DNA of 63,947 bases, from NCBI GenBank assembly GCA_002372175.1, contig DFIS01000017.1, positions 1-63,947 on the forward strand, given 5' to 3'. The notes beneath the pieces are model-generated. The model did not search any database. It saw only the letters and a list, made by a program, of their open reading frames with translations, and was not told the DNA's origin. A program made the translations under genes and the position numbers. This stretch comes from Solobacterium sp. UBA3691. Lineage in GTDB: Bacteria > Bacillota_I > Bacilli_A > Erysipelotrichales > Erysipelotrichaceae. This document shows positions 33,482 to 41,706 of this stretch, piece after piece. Positions within the stretch are counted from its first letter, which is position 1; every line of letters starts with the position of its first letter.

Positions 33482-33510
33482 ACTATACACACTGACTGAC
33501 CGTCGGTCAA
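33482..33510 (-). promoter_or_regulatory. Promoter of the TetR-led operon
   Basis: On the minus strand TTGACC (33505-33510), a 17-base spacer and TATAGT (33482-33487). Confidence 0.8.
33497..33509. promoter_or_regulatory. Candidate TetR operator
   Basis: TGACCGTCGGTCA is a perfect 13-base palindrome around a central T. It covers part of the tetR -35 box and spacer and lies 12 bases upstream of the rlmA -10 box, the expected position for a repressor acting on both genes. Confidence 0.75.
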
Positions 33511-33518
33511 GTACTCTG

Positions 33519-33527
33519 TGCTATAAT
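33519..33527 (+). promoter_or_regulatory. Extended -10 promoter of rlmA, predicted leaderless
   Basis: TGCTATAAT is a perfect extended -10 element. Six bases separate it from ATG 33534, so the mRNA should start at the start codon. No clear -35 or ribosome-binding site is seen. Confidence 0.7.
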
Positions 33528-33533
33528 ACTGAT

Positions 33534-34310
33534 ATGAAACTGATCTGCCCTGTCTGCCGCCTGCCGCTGATCCGTGACGGAAGATCCGCACACTGTGCCA
33601 ACCGTCACAATTTTGATTATGCTTCCAGCGGATATCTGAATCTGTATCCGAAGAACCGTAAAGTTCACGGGGACAGTCCTGAAAGCGTCAAAGCCCGTAC
33701 GGCTTTCCTGAACACAGGCACCTACGCCTTCCTGCAGCAGGAACTCAGTGATGTTACACATGCGCTGGACCCGGATGTGCTGGCAGATCTTGGCTGCGGT
33801 GAAGGCTACTATACGAAAGCCCTGGCAGGACGTGAGAAATACGGCTTTGATCTTGCCAGAGATGCGCTGATCACAGCATCCAGACACGACCATGATACCC
33901 AGTATGTATTATCTTCGATCTTTCAGCTTCCCCTGCCCGATGCCTGCGTGGATACTGCTGTCACCTGTTTTGCCCCGACAGCCGGTGATGAACTGATGCG
34001 CATACTGAAGCCGGGCGGATATTTTCTGTGCGTTACACCGGGACCTGATCATCTGTTTGAACTGAAGGAGATCCTCTATGATACGCCGTACAGAAATAAA
34101 GTCAGTGATCTTGACGTTCCGTTTGCCTTGCAGAAACAGTACGTGATCAGACAGAGATCCCTGCTGGACCGTGATACCCTGCTTCTGTTATTCCGCATGA
34201 CACCGTATGCCCACCATACCCCATCTGCCGGCATGAAGCGTCTGGAGGAGACAGAGCAGCTGGAATTAACATCTGAATTTGTCATACGTCTGTACGAAAA
34301 AACCCGCTGA
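33534..34310 (+). CDS. rlmA: 23S rRNA (guanine-N1)-methyltransferase RlmA family
   Basis: This 258-residue SAM-dependent methyltransferase methylates N1 of a guanine in 23S rRNA (G745 or G748, depending on subgroup). An N-terminal zinc ribbon is visible (CPVC at 5-8, CANRH near 22). It is followed by the conserved FDYASSGYLNLYP and GDSPESVKARTAFL segments and the SAM loop LADLGCGEGYYTKAL. Group I or II cannot be told apart here; group II confers tylosin resistance. The mRNA is predicted leaderless. It ends inside a terminator shared with the XRE gene. Confidence 0.9.
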   Translation: MKLICPVCRLPLIRDGRSAHCANRHNFDYASSGYLNLYPKNRKVHGDSPESVKARTAFLNTGTYAFLQQELSDVTHALDPDVLADLGCGEGYYTKALAGREKYGFDLARDALITASRHDHDTQYVLSSIFQLPLPDACVDTAVTCFAPTAGDELMRILKPGGYFLCVTPGPDHLFELKEILYDTPYRNKVSDLDVPFALQKQYVIRQRSLLDRDTLLLLFRMTPYAHHTPSAGMKRLEETEQLELTSEFVIRLYEKTR

Positions 34311-34317
34311 GCGGGTT
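34301..34317. terminator. Bidirectional terminator between rlmA and the XRE gene
   Basis: AACCCGC and GCGGGTT enclose TGA, the rlmA stop codon itself. A-runs on the left and ATTTCT on the right make it usable from both strands. Confidence 0.75.
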
Positions 34318-34714
34318 ATTTCTCTGTATCCCCGGTATACGGTCTGTCAAGACAGATCGACATGATCAGATCTTTCTTCCAGTCCGGTATGCGGCGGTAA
34401 GCCAGAATCAGTTCTTTTTCGTTTTTGCGCAGCGTCAATGATTCGTTTTCCGCAGATTCTTCGATACCCTCTAAAAGGTAATTACTGTCGACCTGGAAAG
34501 CTTCGGTATAACACAGCAGTACTTCCGGTCCGGGGATGATCGCCCCATTCTCGTATCCGGAGACCGTCTGGGCACTGACACCGAGAATATCACCCATTTT
34601 TGACTGTGTATATCCTGCGTTTTTCCTCAGCTTCTTCAGTCTTGCGCGAATCGCTTCCAATTCATCATCTTTGTTGAAACGTACCTTCTTATTAATAGCG
34701 ATTCCTCCCTTCAA
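34316..34714 (-). CDS. XRE-family transcriptional regulator
   Basis: This 132-residue protein has a central XRE helix-turn-helix (LRKNAGYTQSKMGDILGVSA, then QTVSGYENGAIIPGPEVL) and a C-terminal helical part ending in PDWKKDLIMSICLDRP. No ATG is available near the start. TTG at 34714 has AAGGAG 11 bases upstream, while an ATT six codons later has AAGGGAGG at ideal distance, so the true start is uncertain. Inverted repeats at 34741-34819 lie just upstream and may be its operator. It is divergent from htpG. Confidence 0.82.
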   Translation of the reverse strand: MKGGIAINKKVRFNKDDELEAIRARLKKLRKNAGYTQSKMGDILGVSAQTVSGYENGAIIPGPEVLLCYTEAFQVDSNYLLEGIEESAENESLTLRKNEKELILAYRRIPDWKKDLIMSICLDRPYTGDTEK

Positions 34715-34740
34715 TTAGGTATTTCTCCTTGGTTTTTATT

Positions 34741-34819
34741 TTAAGCAATTTCAATACTGCAGAAAAGATATATACATTTATACGATAATATTTTTTATTT
34801 ACACTACAGTATTGCTTAA
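34741..34819. promoter_or_regulatory. Pair of inverted TTAAGCAAT-AATACTG elements between the XRE gene and htpG
   Basis: TTAAGCAAT-TTC-AATACTGCAG (34741-34762) and the reverse complement of TTAAGCAATACTGTAG (34804-34819) face each other across 41 very A/T-rich bases. The two arms are alike except for a three-base insertion and one substitution, so two dimers of one regulator could bind. The XRE protein is the obvious candidate. Confidence 0.6.
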
Positions 34820-34833
34820 ATCGTTCGCGGTAC

Positions 34834-34863
34834 TTGCATAAGCAGCCTGTTTGGGTGTATATT
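34834..34863 (+). promoter_or_regulatory. Promoter of htpG
   Basis: TTGCAT (34834-34839), an 18-base spacer and TATATT (34858-34863). It runs directly into the CIRCE element. Confidence 0.7.
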
Positions 34864-34890
34864 TTAGCAGTCAAAGCACATGAGTGCTAA
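34864..34890 (+). promoter_or_regulatory. CIRCE element (HrcA operator)
   Basis: TTAGCAGTC, nine bases, GAGTGCTAA. The consensus is TTAGCACTC-N9-GAGTGCTAA, so only one base differs, and spacing and position next to the -10 box are canonical. HrcA is expected to repress htpG until heat shock. CIRCE normally controls groE and dnaK operons. Confidence 0.92.
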
Positions 34891-34900
34891 AGGAGGATAT

Positions 34901-36793
34901 ATGGCTAAGAAACAGTTTAAAGCTGAATCCAGACGTCTGCTTGAGCTCATGATCAATTCCATCTATACGAATTCAGAGATCTTCCTGCGGGAACTGATCT
35001 CCAACGCAAGTGATGCTCTGGACAAGAGATATTACCTCTCCATGACCGGAGAGATCGCCAAAGTAAACAAGAAAGATCTGACCATCCGCATCGAACGTGA
35101 TCCCGTGAACCGCACCCTGACGATCACCGATACCGGTATCGGCATGACCGCAGAAGAACTCGAGAAAAACCTCGGTACGATCGCCCGCAGCGGATCCCTG
35201 GAATTCCGCGAGCAGCTGGAAAAAGCACCGAAGAATATCGATATCATCGGTCAGTTCGGTGTCGGCTTCTATTCCGGATTCATCGTTGCCAAAAAGATCA
35301 CTGTGGAATCGCTGTCTGCGCGTGAAAGCCAGGCAAATGTATGGACCAGTGACGGTTCTGACGGCTACCGCATCGAGCCCTGTGACAGAAGCGAAGTCGG
35401 CACAAAGATCATCCTGGAGCTGAAGGATGATACACCTGAACAGAAATACAGCCGTTTCCTGGAGGAAGGTACGATCCGTGAACTGGTGAAGAAGTATTCC
35501 GATTACGTCCGCTATCCGATCATGATGGATGTCGAAAAGAGTATTCCCGACCCTACCGATGACACCAAGCGTATCATGACCACAGAGACAGAAACGCTCA
35601 ATTCCATGGTGCCGCTGTGGAAGAAGAGCCGCAGTAAGATCTCCAGGGAAGAATACAACGAATTCTACAAGGGTAAGTTCAATGACTGGAACGATCCCCT
35701 GAAAGTCATTCATACGACTGTAGAAGGCAATGTCAGCTACACTGCCCTGCTGTTTATTCCTTCCGAGGCTCCGTATAACTTCTTCCAGCCCGATCAGGAA
35801 TACGGTCTGCAGTTATACTCCAAGGGTGTCTTCATCATGGATAATGCCAAAGATCTCCTGCCGGAGAAATACCGGTTTATCCGCGGTCTTGTCGACAGTG
35901 ATGACCTGAGCCTGAATATCTCGCGTGAGATCCTGCAGCAGGACCACCAGGTCAAAGCGCTTGCGGCATCCCTGGAGAAGAAGATCAAGAAAGCTCTGGA
36001 AGACATGTTAAAGGACGAAAGAGAAGACTACGAGAAATTCTACGAAGCCTTCAATTCCACGCTGAAATACGATATCTACCGCTCTTACGGCATGAGTGCC
36101 GATGACCTGAAGGATCTTCTGCTCTACCGTTCCAACCGCGATGGCAAGTATACAACCCTGAAGGAATACAGAGAACGCATGCCGGAAGATCAGAAGGAGA
36201 TCTACTATGCCAGCGGAGAATCTGTCAGTGAGATCGAACGCATGCCGGTCATGGCAAAACTGAAGGAAAAGAACTACGAAGTTCTCTGCTTTACTGACAG
36301 GATCGATGAATTCGTCATCACGATGATCCCCCAGTATGATGGTATGCCCTTCCGTTCCGTAACCAAAGGTGATCTTGATCTCGACACGGAAGAAGAGAAG
36401 AAAAAGAAGACCGAGACAGCCGAAGCCAACAAGGATATGCTTACAGCCATGAAGGAAGCGCTCGGAGATAAAGTCAAGGAAGTACGTCTCTCCTCCCGTC
36501 TGCAGGATGACGCGGTATGTCTGGTATCCGAGGGCGGTCTCTCTCTGGAGATGGAGAAGGTCCTCTCACAGGATCCGCTCAACAGAGGCATGATGAAGGC
36601 AGTCAGGATCCTGGAAGTCAACCCGGATCATCCGCTGTTTACCAGACTGCAGACAGTCTTTACCGAGGATAAGGATAAATTCAATGAATATGCGGATATC
36701 CTCTATGATCAGGCATGTCTGATCGAAGGACTGCCGATCGATGACCCTCTTGCCTATACAAAAAAGATCACCGAACTGATGATCAAAGCGTAA
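34901..36793 (+). CDS. htpG: Molecular chaperone HtpG (Hsp90)
   Basis: This 630-residue ATP-driven chaperone has the GHKL ATPase motifs LRELISNASDALDK, ITDTGIGMTAEELEKNLGTI and GQFGVGFYSGF in the N-terminal domain. The middle domain (SLNISREILQQ with its catalytic arginine) and the C-terminal dimerisation domain follow. The start at 34901 is chosen because AAAGGAGG precedes it; an ATG at 34880 lies inside the CIRCE element. A strong terminator follows. Confidence 0.96.
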   Translation: MAKKQFKAESRRLLELMINSIYTNSEIFLRELISNASDALDKRYYLSMTGEIAKVNKKDLTIRIERDPVNRTLTITDTGIGMTAEELEKNLGTIARSGSLEFREQLEKAPKNIDIIGQFGVGFYSGFIVAKKITVESLSARESQANVWTSDGSDGYRIEPCDRSEVGTKIILELKDDTPEQKYSRFLEEGTIRELVKKYSDYVRYPIMMDVEKSIPDPTDDTKRIMTTETETLNSMVPLWKKSRSKISREEYNEFYKGKFNDWNDPLKVIHTTVEGNVSYTALLFIPSEAPYNFFQPDQEYGLQLYSKGVFIMDNAKDLLPEKYRFIRGLVDSDDLSLNISREILQQDHQVKALAASLEKKIKKALEDMLKDEREDYEKFYEAFNSTLKYDIYRSYGMSADDLKDLLLYRSNRDGKYTTLKEYRERMPEDQKEIYYASGESVSEIERMPVMAKLKEKNYEVLCFTDRIDEFVITMIPQYDGMPFRSVTKGDLDLDTEEEKKKKTETAEANKDMLTAMKEALGDKVKEVRLSSRLQDDAVCLVSEGGLSLEMEKVLSQDPLNRGMMKAVRILEVNPDHPLFTRLQTVFTEDKDKFNEYADILYDQACLIEGLPIDDPLAYTKKITELMIKA

Positions 36794-36798
36794 CACTG

Positions 36799-36827
36799 AA
36801 AATGAAGGATGACTTATCCTTCATTTT
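36799..36827. terminator. Terminator after htpG
   Basis: AAAATGAAGGAT and ATCCTTCATTTT pair around GACTT, with a run of eight T at the right end. It can also serve the convergent DMT gene. Confidence 0.88.
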
Positions 36828-37677
36828 TTTGTGCATAGATGACAGCCGCAAAGATCAGCAGACATCCCAGCAGTTCCCGCCAGGAGAGAAACTGATGCAG
36901 AAGCAGAGCTCCTGCCAGCACCGAGAAGACTGACTCAAGACTCAGCAGCATGGTCGCTACAGCCGGTTCTACGCCCTTCTGGCCGATGATCTGCAGCGTA
37001 TAGGCAACACCGCCGGATAATACACCGGCATACAGCAGCGGCCAGATCCCGTCCAGAACACTCTGCAGATGAAACCCTTCCTGTACAAGCATCGGTGCAA
37101 GACCAAGGATAAAGGATGTCAGAAACTGTACAAACGACAGCGATGGGCCGTCGGCCAGCGGTGAAAAGTGGTCGATGATCATGATATGGACGGCAAACAG
37201 CACTGCTGAGATCAGCACCAGCAGATCCCCCTTCTGCAGCTGCAGAGAACCATGCAGGCACAGCAGCGAGAAGCCGATCACAGCCAGCAATACCGCCGCC
37301 GGGATGTGCTTTGCAAGCTTTTTGCCGCGCAGAATGCTCAGAAACGGTACGATCACAACGTATAAAGCTGTAATAAAACCGGCTTTGCCTACCGATGTAT
37401 AGGCAATACCGATCTGCTGAAAGATACTGGCAGAGTATAACGCAAGCCCGCAGAGCACCCCGCCGATGATCAGATCACAGCGCCGGTATACGGTCTTCTC
37501 CGGTTCCAGTTTATGCAGAACAGGCGATATGCAGAACAATGTAACAGCACTGATGATACTGCGCAGACAGACAAACGAAAAAGGTCCGATATATGCCATA
37601 CCGGTCTGCTGGGCCACAAAGGCCATACCCCAGACCAAAGCTGCCGTGACAAGCAGAAACTCATGGCGCCGTTTCAC
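36814..37677 (-). CDS. DMT-superfamily (EamA) transporter
   Basis: These 287 residues form ten membrane helices in two EamA repeats (starts at FLLVTAALVWGMAFVAQQTG and LLVLISAVLFAVHIMIIDHF). The family exports or imports amino acids, metabolites or drugs; the substrate is not deducible. Its start overlaps the stop of the CDF transporter by four bases, so the two are co-translated. The last codons lie in the htpG terminator. Confidence 0.9.
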   Translation of the reverse strand: MKRRHEFLLVTAALVWGMAFVAQQTGMAYIGPFSFVCLRSIISAVTLFCISPVLHKLEPEKTVYRRCDLIIGGVLCGLALYSASIFQQIGIAYTSVGKAGFITALYVVIVPFLSILRGKKLAKHIPAAVLLAVIGFSLLCLHGSLQLQKGDLLVLISAVLFAVHIMIIDHFSPLADGPSLSFVQFLTSFILGLAPMLVQEGFHLQSVLDGIWPLLYAGVLSGGVAYTLQIIGQKGVEPAVATMLLSLESVFSVLAGALLLHQFLSWRELLGCLLIFAAVIYAQKNEG

Positions 37678-38792
37678 TGTACTTCTCCTGTAAACGGACG
37701 GTCAAAGGTAACCTTCACACTGTCTGTACCGGTCTCCTGCCGGATGATCCTTGTGACAGCTTCTTTGATCTCTGCATCTGCAGAAGTACCAAACGGCACC
37801 AGTACATCCAGTTCCCAGCTGCCGTCGGGATGTTTCTGCAGATCGTGGATATCCGCCTGCAGCAGTACGCTCTTTACAGCTTTCAGGATCTTCTCACGTA
37901 TCAGATCATCCTGCTGTTCCTTGGGATCCATATGCAGTGTCAGCTCTATACCCGTTGTTTCCCTGACACGTTTCTCCGCCCTGTCGATCACTTCATGGGC
38001 ATCGCGGAAACTCATCTGTGCATCCAGTTCGCAATGGGCAGAACCCATCCGGTTCCGGTTGCCGTAATCATGGATGATCAGATCATGGACACCGAGGATC
38101 TGCGGATCTTCCCGGATCAGGTCCAGGATCTCCCGTGTCTTTTCCGCATCAAGCGGTCTGCCCAGAAGTCCGGCAATGATCTGTGAGGCGATCGTACAGC
38201 CCGAGAAAAAGATGAATACCGCAATGACCGTACCGAAGATACCATCCAGCGGCAATGACGTAAAACGCATGAGCAGCAGTGAGATCAGGGCTGCCGAAGT
38301 TGTCAGAGCATCGTTGCGGGAATCCTGCGCCGTCGTCTTCAGCAGCATACTCTCATCCTCTGACGCAAGCCTAGTATTAAAGATATACATGCCGATCTTG
38401 ACGATGATGCTGAAGATCAGTCCGATCAGCACCGGTGCCGATACACTGACCGGGGCCGGAGATATGATCCTGTGTACGCTTTCCCTGAGCAGTTCATATG
38501 CCAGAAGAAAGATGATACCCTCTGTTACAAGACTGACCAGGTATTCCACCCGGCCGTGCCCGAAGGGATGTTCACGGTCAGCCGGACGGGATGAGATCCG
38601 GTAACCGAACAGAGATATGATATTGCTCAGACAGTCGGAAAGATTATTGAAGGCATCGGACAGGACCGCTACCGATCCCGAAAGATATGCAAGCACGGTC
38701 TTGATCAGAAACAGTGCAATATTGCATATGATGCCGACGGTATTGCTGAGAACACCGGGCTGTATTTTCCTTTTCTTCATTTCCGCATTCAT
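37674..38792 (-). CDS. Cation diffusion facilitator transporter
   Basis: This 372-residue CDF protein exports divalent metal in exchange for protons. The DAFNNLSDCLSNI motif (metal site Asp and Asn/Asp pairs) lies in helix 2, and HPFGHGRVEYL marks the start of helix 3. Six helices are followed by a long cytoplasmic domain of about 160 residues (LGVHDLIIHDYG, LTLHMDPKEQ). The metal (Zn, Fe, Mn or Cd) is undetermined. A manganese exporter, MntP, is encoded 2.3 kb away. Confidence 0.92.
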   Translation of the reverse strand: MNAEMKKRKIQPGVLSNTVGIICNIALFLIKTVLAYLSGSVAVLSDAFNNLSDCLSNIISLFGYRISSRPADREHPFGHGRVEYLVSLVTEGIIFLLAYELLRESVHRIISPAPVSVSAPVLIGLIFSIIVKIGMYIFNTRLASEDESMLLKTTAQDSRNDALTTSAALISLLLMRFTSLPLDGIFGTVIAVFIFFSGCTIASQIIAGLLGRPLDAEKTREILDLIREDPQILGVHDLIIHDYGNRNRMGSAHCELDAQMSFRDAHEVIDRAEKRVRETTGIELTLHMDPKEQQDDLIREKILKAVKSVLLQADIHDLQKHPDGSWELDVLVPFGTSADAEIKEAVTRIIRQETGTDSVKVTFDRPFTGEVQ

Positions 38793-38801
38793 ATGATGAT
38801 T

Positions 38802-39332
38802 TTACCGCAAATCTCTGCCGAGGGCTATCGGTTTTGTCCGTCTGTACCGGCTCAGGATCTTGCCGGCATAGACTTTCATCAGCGGCAGAAAGATCGTCAG
38901 GATCATCATGCATGCTTCAAAACGTCCTCCGTTTCCGTACAGGAAGAAGTCCATGACACTGTCGGGGATCACCAGCGCACATGTCAGCATTCCCAGCATG
39001 ACGTACATCATCAGCGGCACAAAGCCGTCATATGCCTTGAATGAACTCTCGGCAAAGATCTCCGCCGCAATGATATTCGTCATCCCGAGAAACGGCAGTA
39101 CCGGCAGGATACCCTCGGGATCAAGAGCTCTGTATACCGCTGCCGTAACAGCCGTCTCCGCCAGCACCGCTCCCGTATGTCTCTTCAGACAGTTCAGGGA
39201 ATGGGCCTGCAGAGCCGTACAGGCTGCCGCAAAGCCAAGTACTGCCGCAATCTCCGCATATTCCGCAAATGCATACGCATAAGCAGACAGGATCAGTCCC
39301 CAGGTCAGGATGAGTTTTTCTTTCTGTGTCAT
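38802..39332 (-). CDS. Membrane protein of unknown function divergent from the WYL regulator
   Basis: This 176-residue protein has five hydrophobic segments, for example LILTWGLILSAYAYAFAEYA, AAVLGFAAACTAL, PVLPFLGMTNIIAAEIF and YVMLGMLTCALVIP, and a basic tail (SRYRRTKPIALGRDLR). I do not recognise a family. The start at 39332 follows GGAGG; a longer in-frame version to 39626 is rejected. It shares its promoter region and a perfect palindrome with the WYL regulator, suggesting it is a target of it. The next gene starts nine bases on. Confidence 0.75.
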   Translation of the reverse strand: MTQKEKLILTWGLILSAYAYAFAEYAEIAAVLGFAAACTALQAHSLNCLKRHTGAVLAETAVTAAVYRALDPEGILPVLPFLGMTNIIAAEIFAESSFKAYDGFVPLMMYVMLGMLTCALVIPDSVMDFFLYGNGGRFEACMMILTIFLPLMKVYAGKILSRYRRTKPIALGRDLR

Positions 39333-39383
39333 ATGAACACCTCCTTCAGGCAGATATATCCTATGACACATACAGATAACAGG

Positions 39384-39401
39384 TGTACAATATATTGTAC
39401 A
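39384..39401. promoter_or_regulatory. Perfect 18-base palindrome in the WYL divergent promoter
   Basis: TGTACAATATATTGTACA is fully symmetric. It lies 10 bases before ATG 39411 (just upstream of AGGAGA) and 52 bases before the divergent membrane-protein gene. The position suits an autoregulatory operator of the WYL protein. Confidence 0.75.
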
Positions 39402-39410
39402 GGAGACAAT

Positions 39411-40403
39411 ATGCAGGTAAATCTCAGAAATCATCTGATCTACGATACGCTTTTTCATCTTACCGATGAAGAACACACGATATCCATGGCCGAACTGATC
39501 TCCGTACTGGAAGAACACGGATTCCGTGCCGACCGCCGTACGGTCTATACCTGGATCAATGACTTCAACCGTGAGGAAGAGCGTATCATCTACGTACCCG
39601 CAAAACGCGGATACTATCTTAAGCATGCCTTCTCAGCAGCGGAAGCAGGGATCCTGACCGACCTGATCGCCGATTCACCTTCCCTGTCTGAAACAGTCAC
39701 TGCCGAACTGACAGAACGAATCCTGAGTCTGCTCAGCGATCACCGCCGGGTAGTTCTGCGCAAAAGCCGGACGGAAAGCGAAAAGACCGACAATGACATG
39801 GTTCCGGAGAATATCGGCACCCTGCTCAGGGCAATCGACAGCGGTGAAACCGTATCCTTCCGCTACTATGACATCTCGCTGACAAAGACCCGTACATACC
39901 GCCATAACAGCCGTCTGTACAAGGTCGTTCCCTATGCCCTGATCTTCCGTCAGGGACGCTACTACTGTGTCTGCTTCAGTCCGCAGCGCCGTGATTTTGC
40001 GGCATACCGCGTCGACAAGATCGATCGTGCCGAGATCATCGATGAACCGTACGAACGGGTGCCGTTTGACCTGTCGGCATGGCTGCGCACCTCCTTCAGC
40101 ATGTATAAAGGAGATGCCCGCACGATCACCGTACGTTTTGACAGAGATATGGCCTCTCAGGTATATGACCGCTTCGGCAGTAATATCATGATCAGAGCTG
40201 TAGACGAAAAGACTTTTACCGCCTCTCTGCGCACAGGCATATCACCGACGCTGATCTCCTGGCTGATCCAGTTTCATGACCGTGCCAGAGTCCTGCAGCC
40301 CGCAGAACTGATCGGGGAGATACTCACCGTCGCCAGGACATTGATCAATACATACAAGGAGGATGAACATGAACCAGATCGAACAGCTTCAGACGATCAT
40401 TGA
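39411..40403 (+). CDS. WYL-domain transcriptional regulator
   Basis: These 330 residues have an N-terminal winged helix (LIYDTLFHLTDEEHTISMAE, then GFRADRRTVYTWINDFNRE). The central WYL domain covers roughly 140-240 (VSFRYYDIS, LYKVVPYALIFRQGRYYCVC, YRVDKID) and a WCX-like C-terminal domain follows (TITVRFDRDMASQVYDRF). WYL proteins sense nucleic acid or nucleotide ligands and often control stress or defence genes. AGGAGA at 39401 sets the start; a 78-codon upstream extension is rejected. It overlaps the Sir2 gene by 35 bases, so both are made together. Confidence 0.9.
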   Translation: MQVNLRNHLIYDTLFHLTDEEHTISMAELISVLEEHGFRADRRTVYTWINDFNREEERIIYVPAKRGYYLKHAFSAAEAGILTDLIADSPSLSETVTAELTERILSLLSDHRRVVLRKSRTESEKTDNDMVPENIGTLLRAIDSGETVSFRYYDISLTKTRTYRHNSRLYKVVPYALIFRQGRYYCVCFSPQRRDFAAYRVDKIDRAEIIDEPYERVPFDLSAWLRTSFSMYKGDARTITVRFDRDMASQVYDRFGSNIMIRAVDEKTFTASLRTGISPTLISWLIQFHDRARVLQPAELIGEILTVARTLINTYKEDEHEPDRTASDDH

Positions 40404-41091
40404 CAACGGAGAACGAATCGTCTTCTTCACCGGTGCAGGTGTATCCACGGACAGCGGCATACCCGACTTCCGCAGCACCGACGGTCTCTATAACCAGCAG
40501 TATGATTATCCCCCGGAGACGATCATCAGCCGTTCCTTCTTTGATCACGATCCGGAAGAATTCTACCGCTTCTACCGTGACCGCATGATCTACCCCGAGG
40601 CAAGACCGAACACCGTGCATAAATTCATTGCGGAACTGGAAAAGACCGGCAGATGTCTGGGTGTCATCACGCAGAATATCGACGGTCTGCATACCGATGC
40701 CGGCTCGAAGCATGTCTGTGAGCTGCATGGCAGTATCCTGCGCAATCACTGCATGCGCTGCGGCAAATTCTATCCCCTTTCCGCGATCACCGGAAGCACC
40801 GGGGTGCCGAGATGTACCTGCGGCGGCATCATCAAGCCTGATGTCGTCCTGTACGAAGAACCGCTGGACATGCAGGTCAGCGAAGATGCTCTGGATATGA
40901 TCACAAGGGCAGATGTGCTGATCGTCCTTGGCACTTCTCTTGTTGTTTACCCCGCGGCCGGATATATCCGCTACTTCCGAGGTGATCACCTTGTGCTGAT
41001 CAACCGCAGTTCCACCCCCTATGACAAAAATGCCGATCTGCTCATACAGACCGACTTTGATCAGGTATTTCCGAAATTGACTGTCAGATGA
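40369..41091 (+). CDS. cobB: Sir2-family NAD-dependent protein deacylase
   Basis: This 240-residue sirtuin removes acyl groups from protein lysines using NAD. The motifs are intact: FFTGAGVSTDSGIPDFRS, TQNIDGLH, the catalytic histidine in CELHGS, a four-cysteine zinc site (CMRCGKF and CTCGG), and LGTSLVVYPAAG. The start at 40369 is chosen because AAGGAGG lies six bases before it; an ATG two codons earlier directly abuts that site. Close coupling to the WYL regulator suggests joint control. Confidence 0.93.
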   Translation: MNQIEQLQTIIDNGERIVFFTGAGVSTDSGIPDFRSTDGLYNQQYDYPPETIISRSFFDHDPEEFYRFYRDRMIYPEARPNTVHKFIAELEKTGRCLGVITQNIDGLHTDAGSKHVCELHGSILRNHCMRCGKFYPLSAITGSTGVPRCTCGGIIKPDVVLYEEPLDMQVSEDALDMITRADVLIVLGTSLVVYPAAGYIRYFRGDHLVLINRSSTPYDKNADLLIQTDFDQVFPKLTVR

Positions 41092-41638
41092 TCCCCAGAT
41101 GTTCTGTAAGGATCTGAATACCGATGAAGATGAGCACCAGACCGCCGATGATCTGGGCTCTTTTTCTGTTCTTCTCGCCAAGATATGTGCCGCCGAGAAC
41201 ACCGACGATGCAGAATGCCGCCGTGATCAGGCCGATACACAGCGGCAGACGGACGATATCGACATCCATAAACGAAAAAGTAATACCGGCAGCCAGGGCG
41301 TCAATGCTTGTGGCTACAGCCAGCGGAAACATCTCTGCAGGTGTAAAACCGTCACTGACATTCTCTGCCTTTCCGGCAGAACGTATAGCCGAAATGCCAA
41401 GCCACAGCAGAAGTCCGAAGGCAATCCAATGGTCAACTGCAGCGATCAGATCCCTGAACTGACTGCCCAGCAGCCAGCCGGCAGACGGCATCAGAGCCTG
41501 AAAGCCGCCAAACCAGAGACCTGTGATCAGAGCATTCTTAAATGACGTATGCCCTGCCGTCAGTCCCTTACAGATCGAAACAGCAAACGCATCCATGGCT
41601 AATCCGGCCGAGATGAAAACATATTCCCAGAAGTACAT
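41084..41638 (-). CDS. mntP: Manganese efflux pump MntP
   Basis: This 184-residue, six-helix protein exports Mn(II). The two family motifs are present, one in helix 1 (AGLAMDAFAVSICKG) and one in helix 4 (AVATSIDALAAGITFSF), each with the metal-binding Asp. The start is at 41638 or one codon earlier (ATGATG after GGGGGGA). ATTCC and GGAAT flank that ribosome-binding site and could fold over it. There is no room for a manganese riboswitch between the carD terminator and the start. It overlaps the convergent Sir2 end by eight bases. Confidence 0.94.
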   Translation of the reverse strand: MYFWEYVFISAGLAMDAFAVSICKGLTAGHTSFKNALITGLWFGGFQALMPSAGWLLGSQFRDLIAAVDHWIAFGLLLWLGISAIRSAGKAENVSDGFTPAEMFPLAVATSIDALAAGITFSFMDVDIVRLPLCIGLITAAFCIVGVLGGTYLGEKNRKRAQIIGGLVLIFIGIQILTEHLGII

Positions 41639-41688
41639 CATTCCCCCCGCGGAATACCATAGCAATGATTCACAGGAAAGGCAAGAAA

Positions 41689-41706
41689 AAACGGCAAATA
41701 CCGTTT
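41689..41706 (-). terminator. Terminator of carD
   Basis: AAACGG and CCGTTT pair around a six-base loop and on the minus strand run into TTTTTTC. The carD stop codon lies in the stem. Confidence 0.7.

Noticed and set aside
41639..41704. A yybP-ykoY manganese riboswitch before mntP
   Set aside because: Only about 50 bases separate the carD terminator from the mntP start, too few for the aptamer, and its conserved core is not seen.
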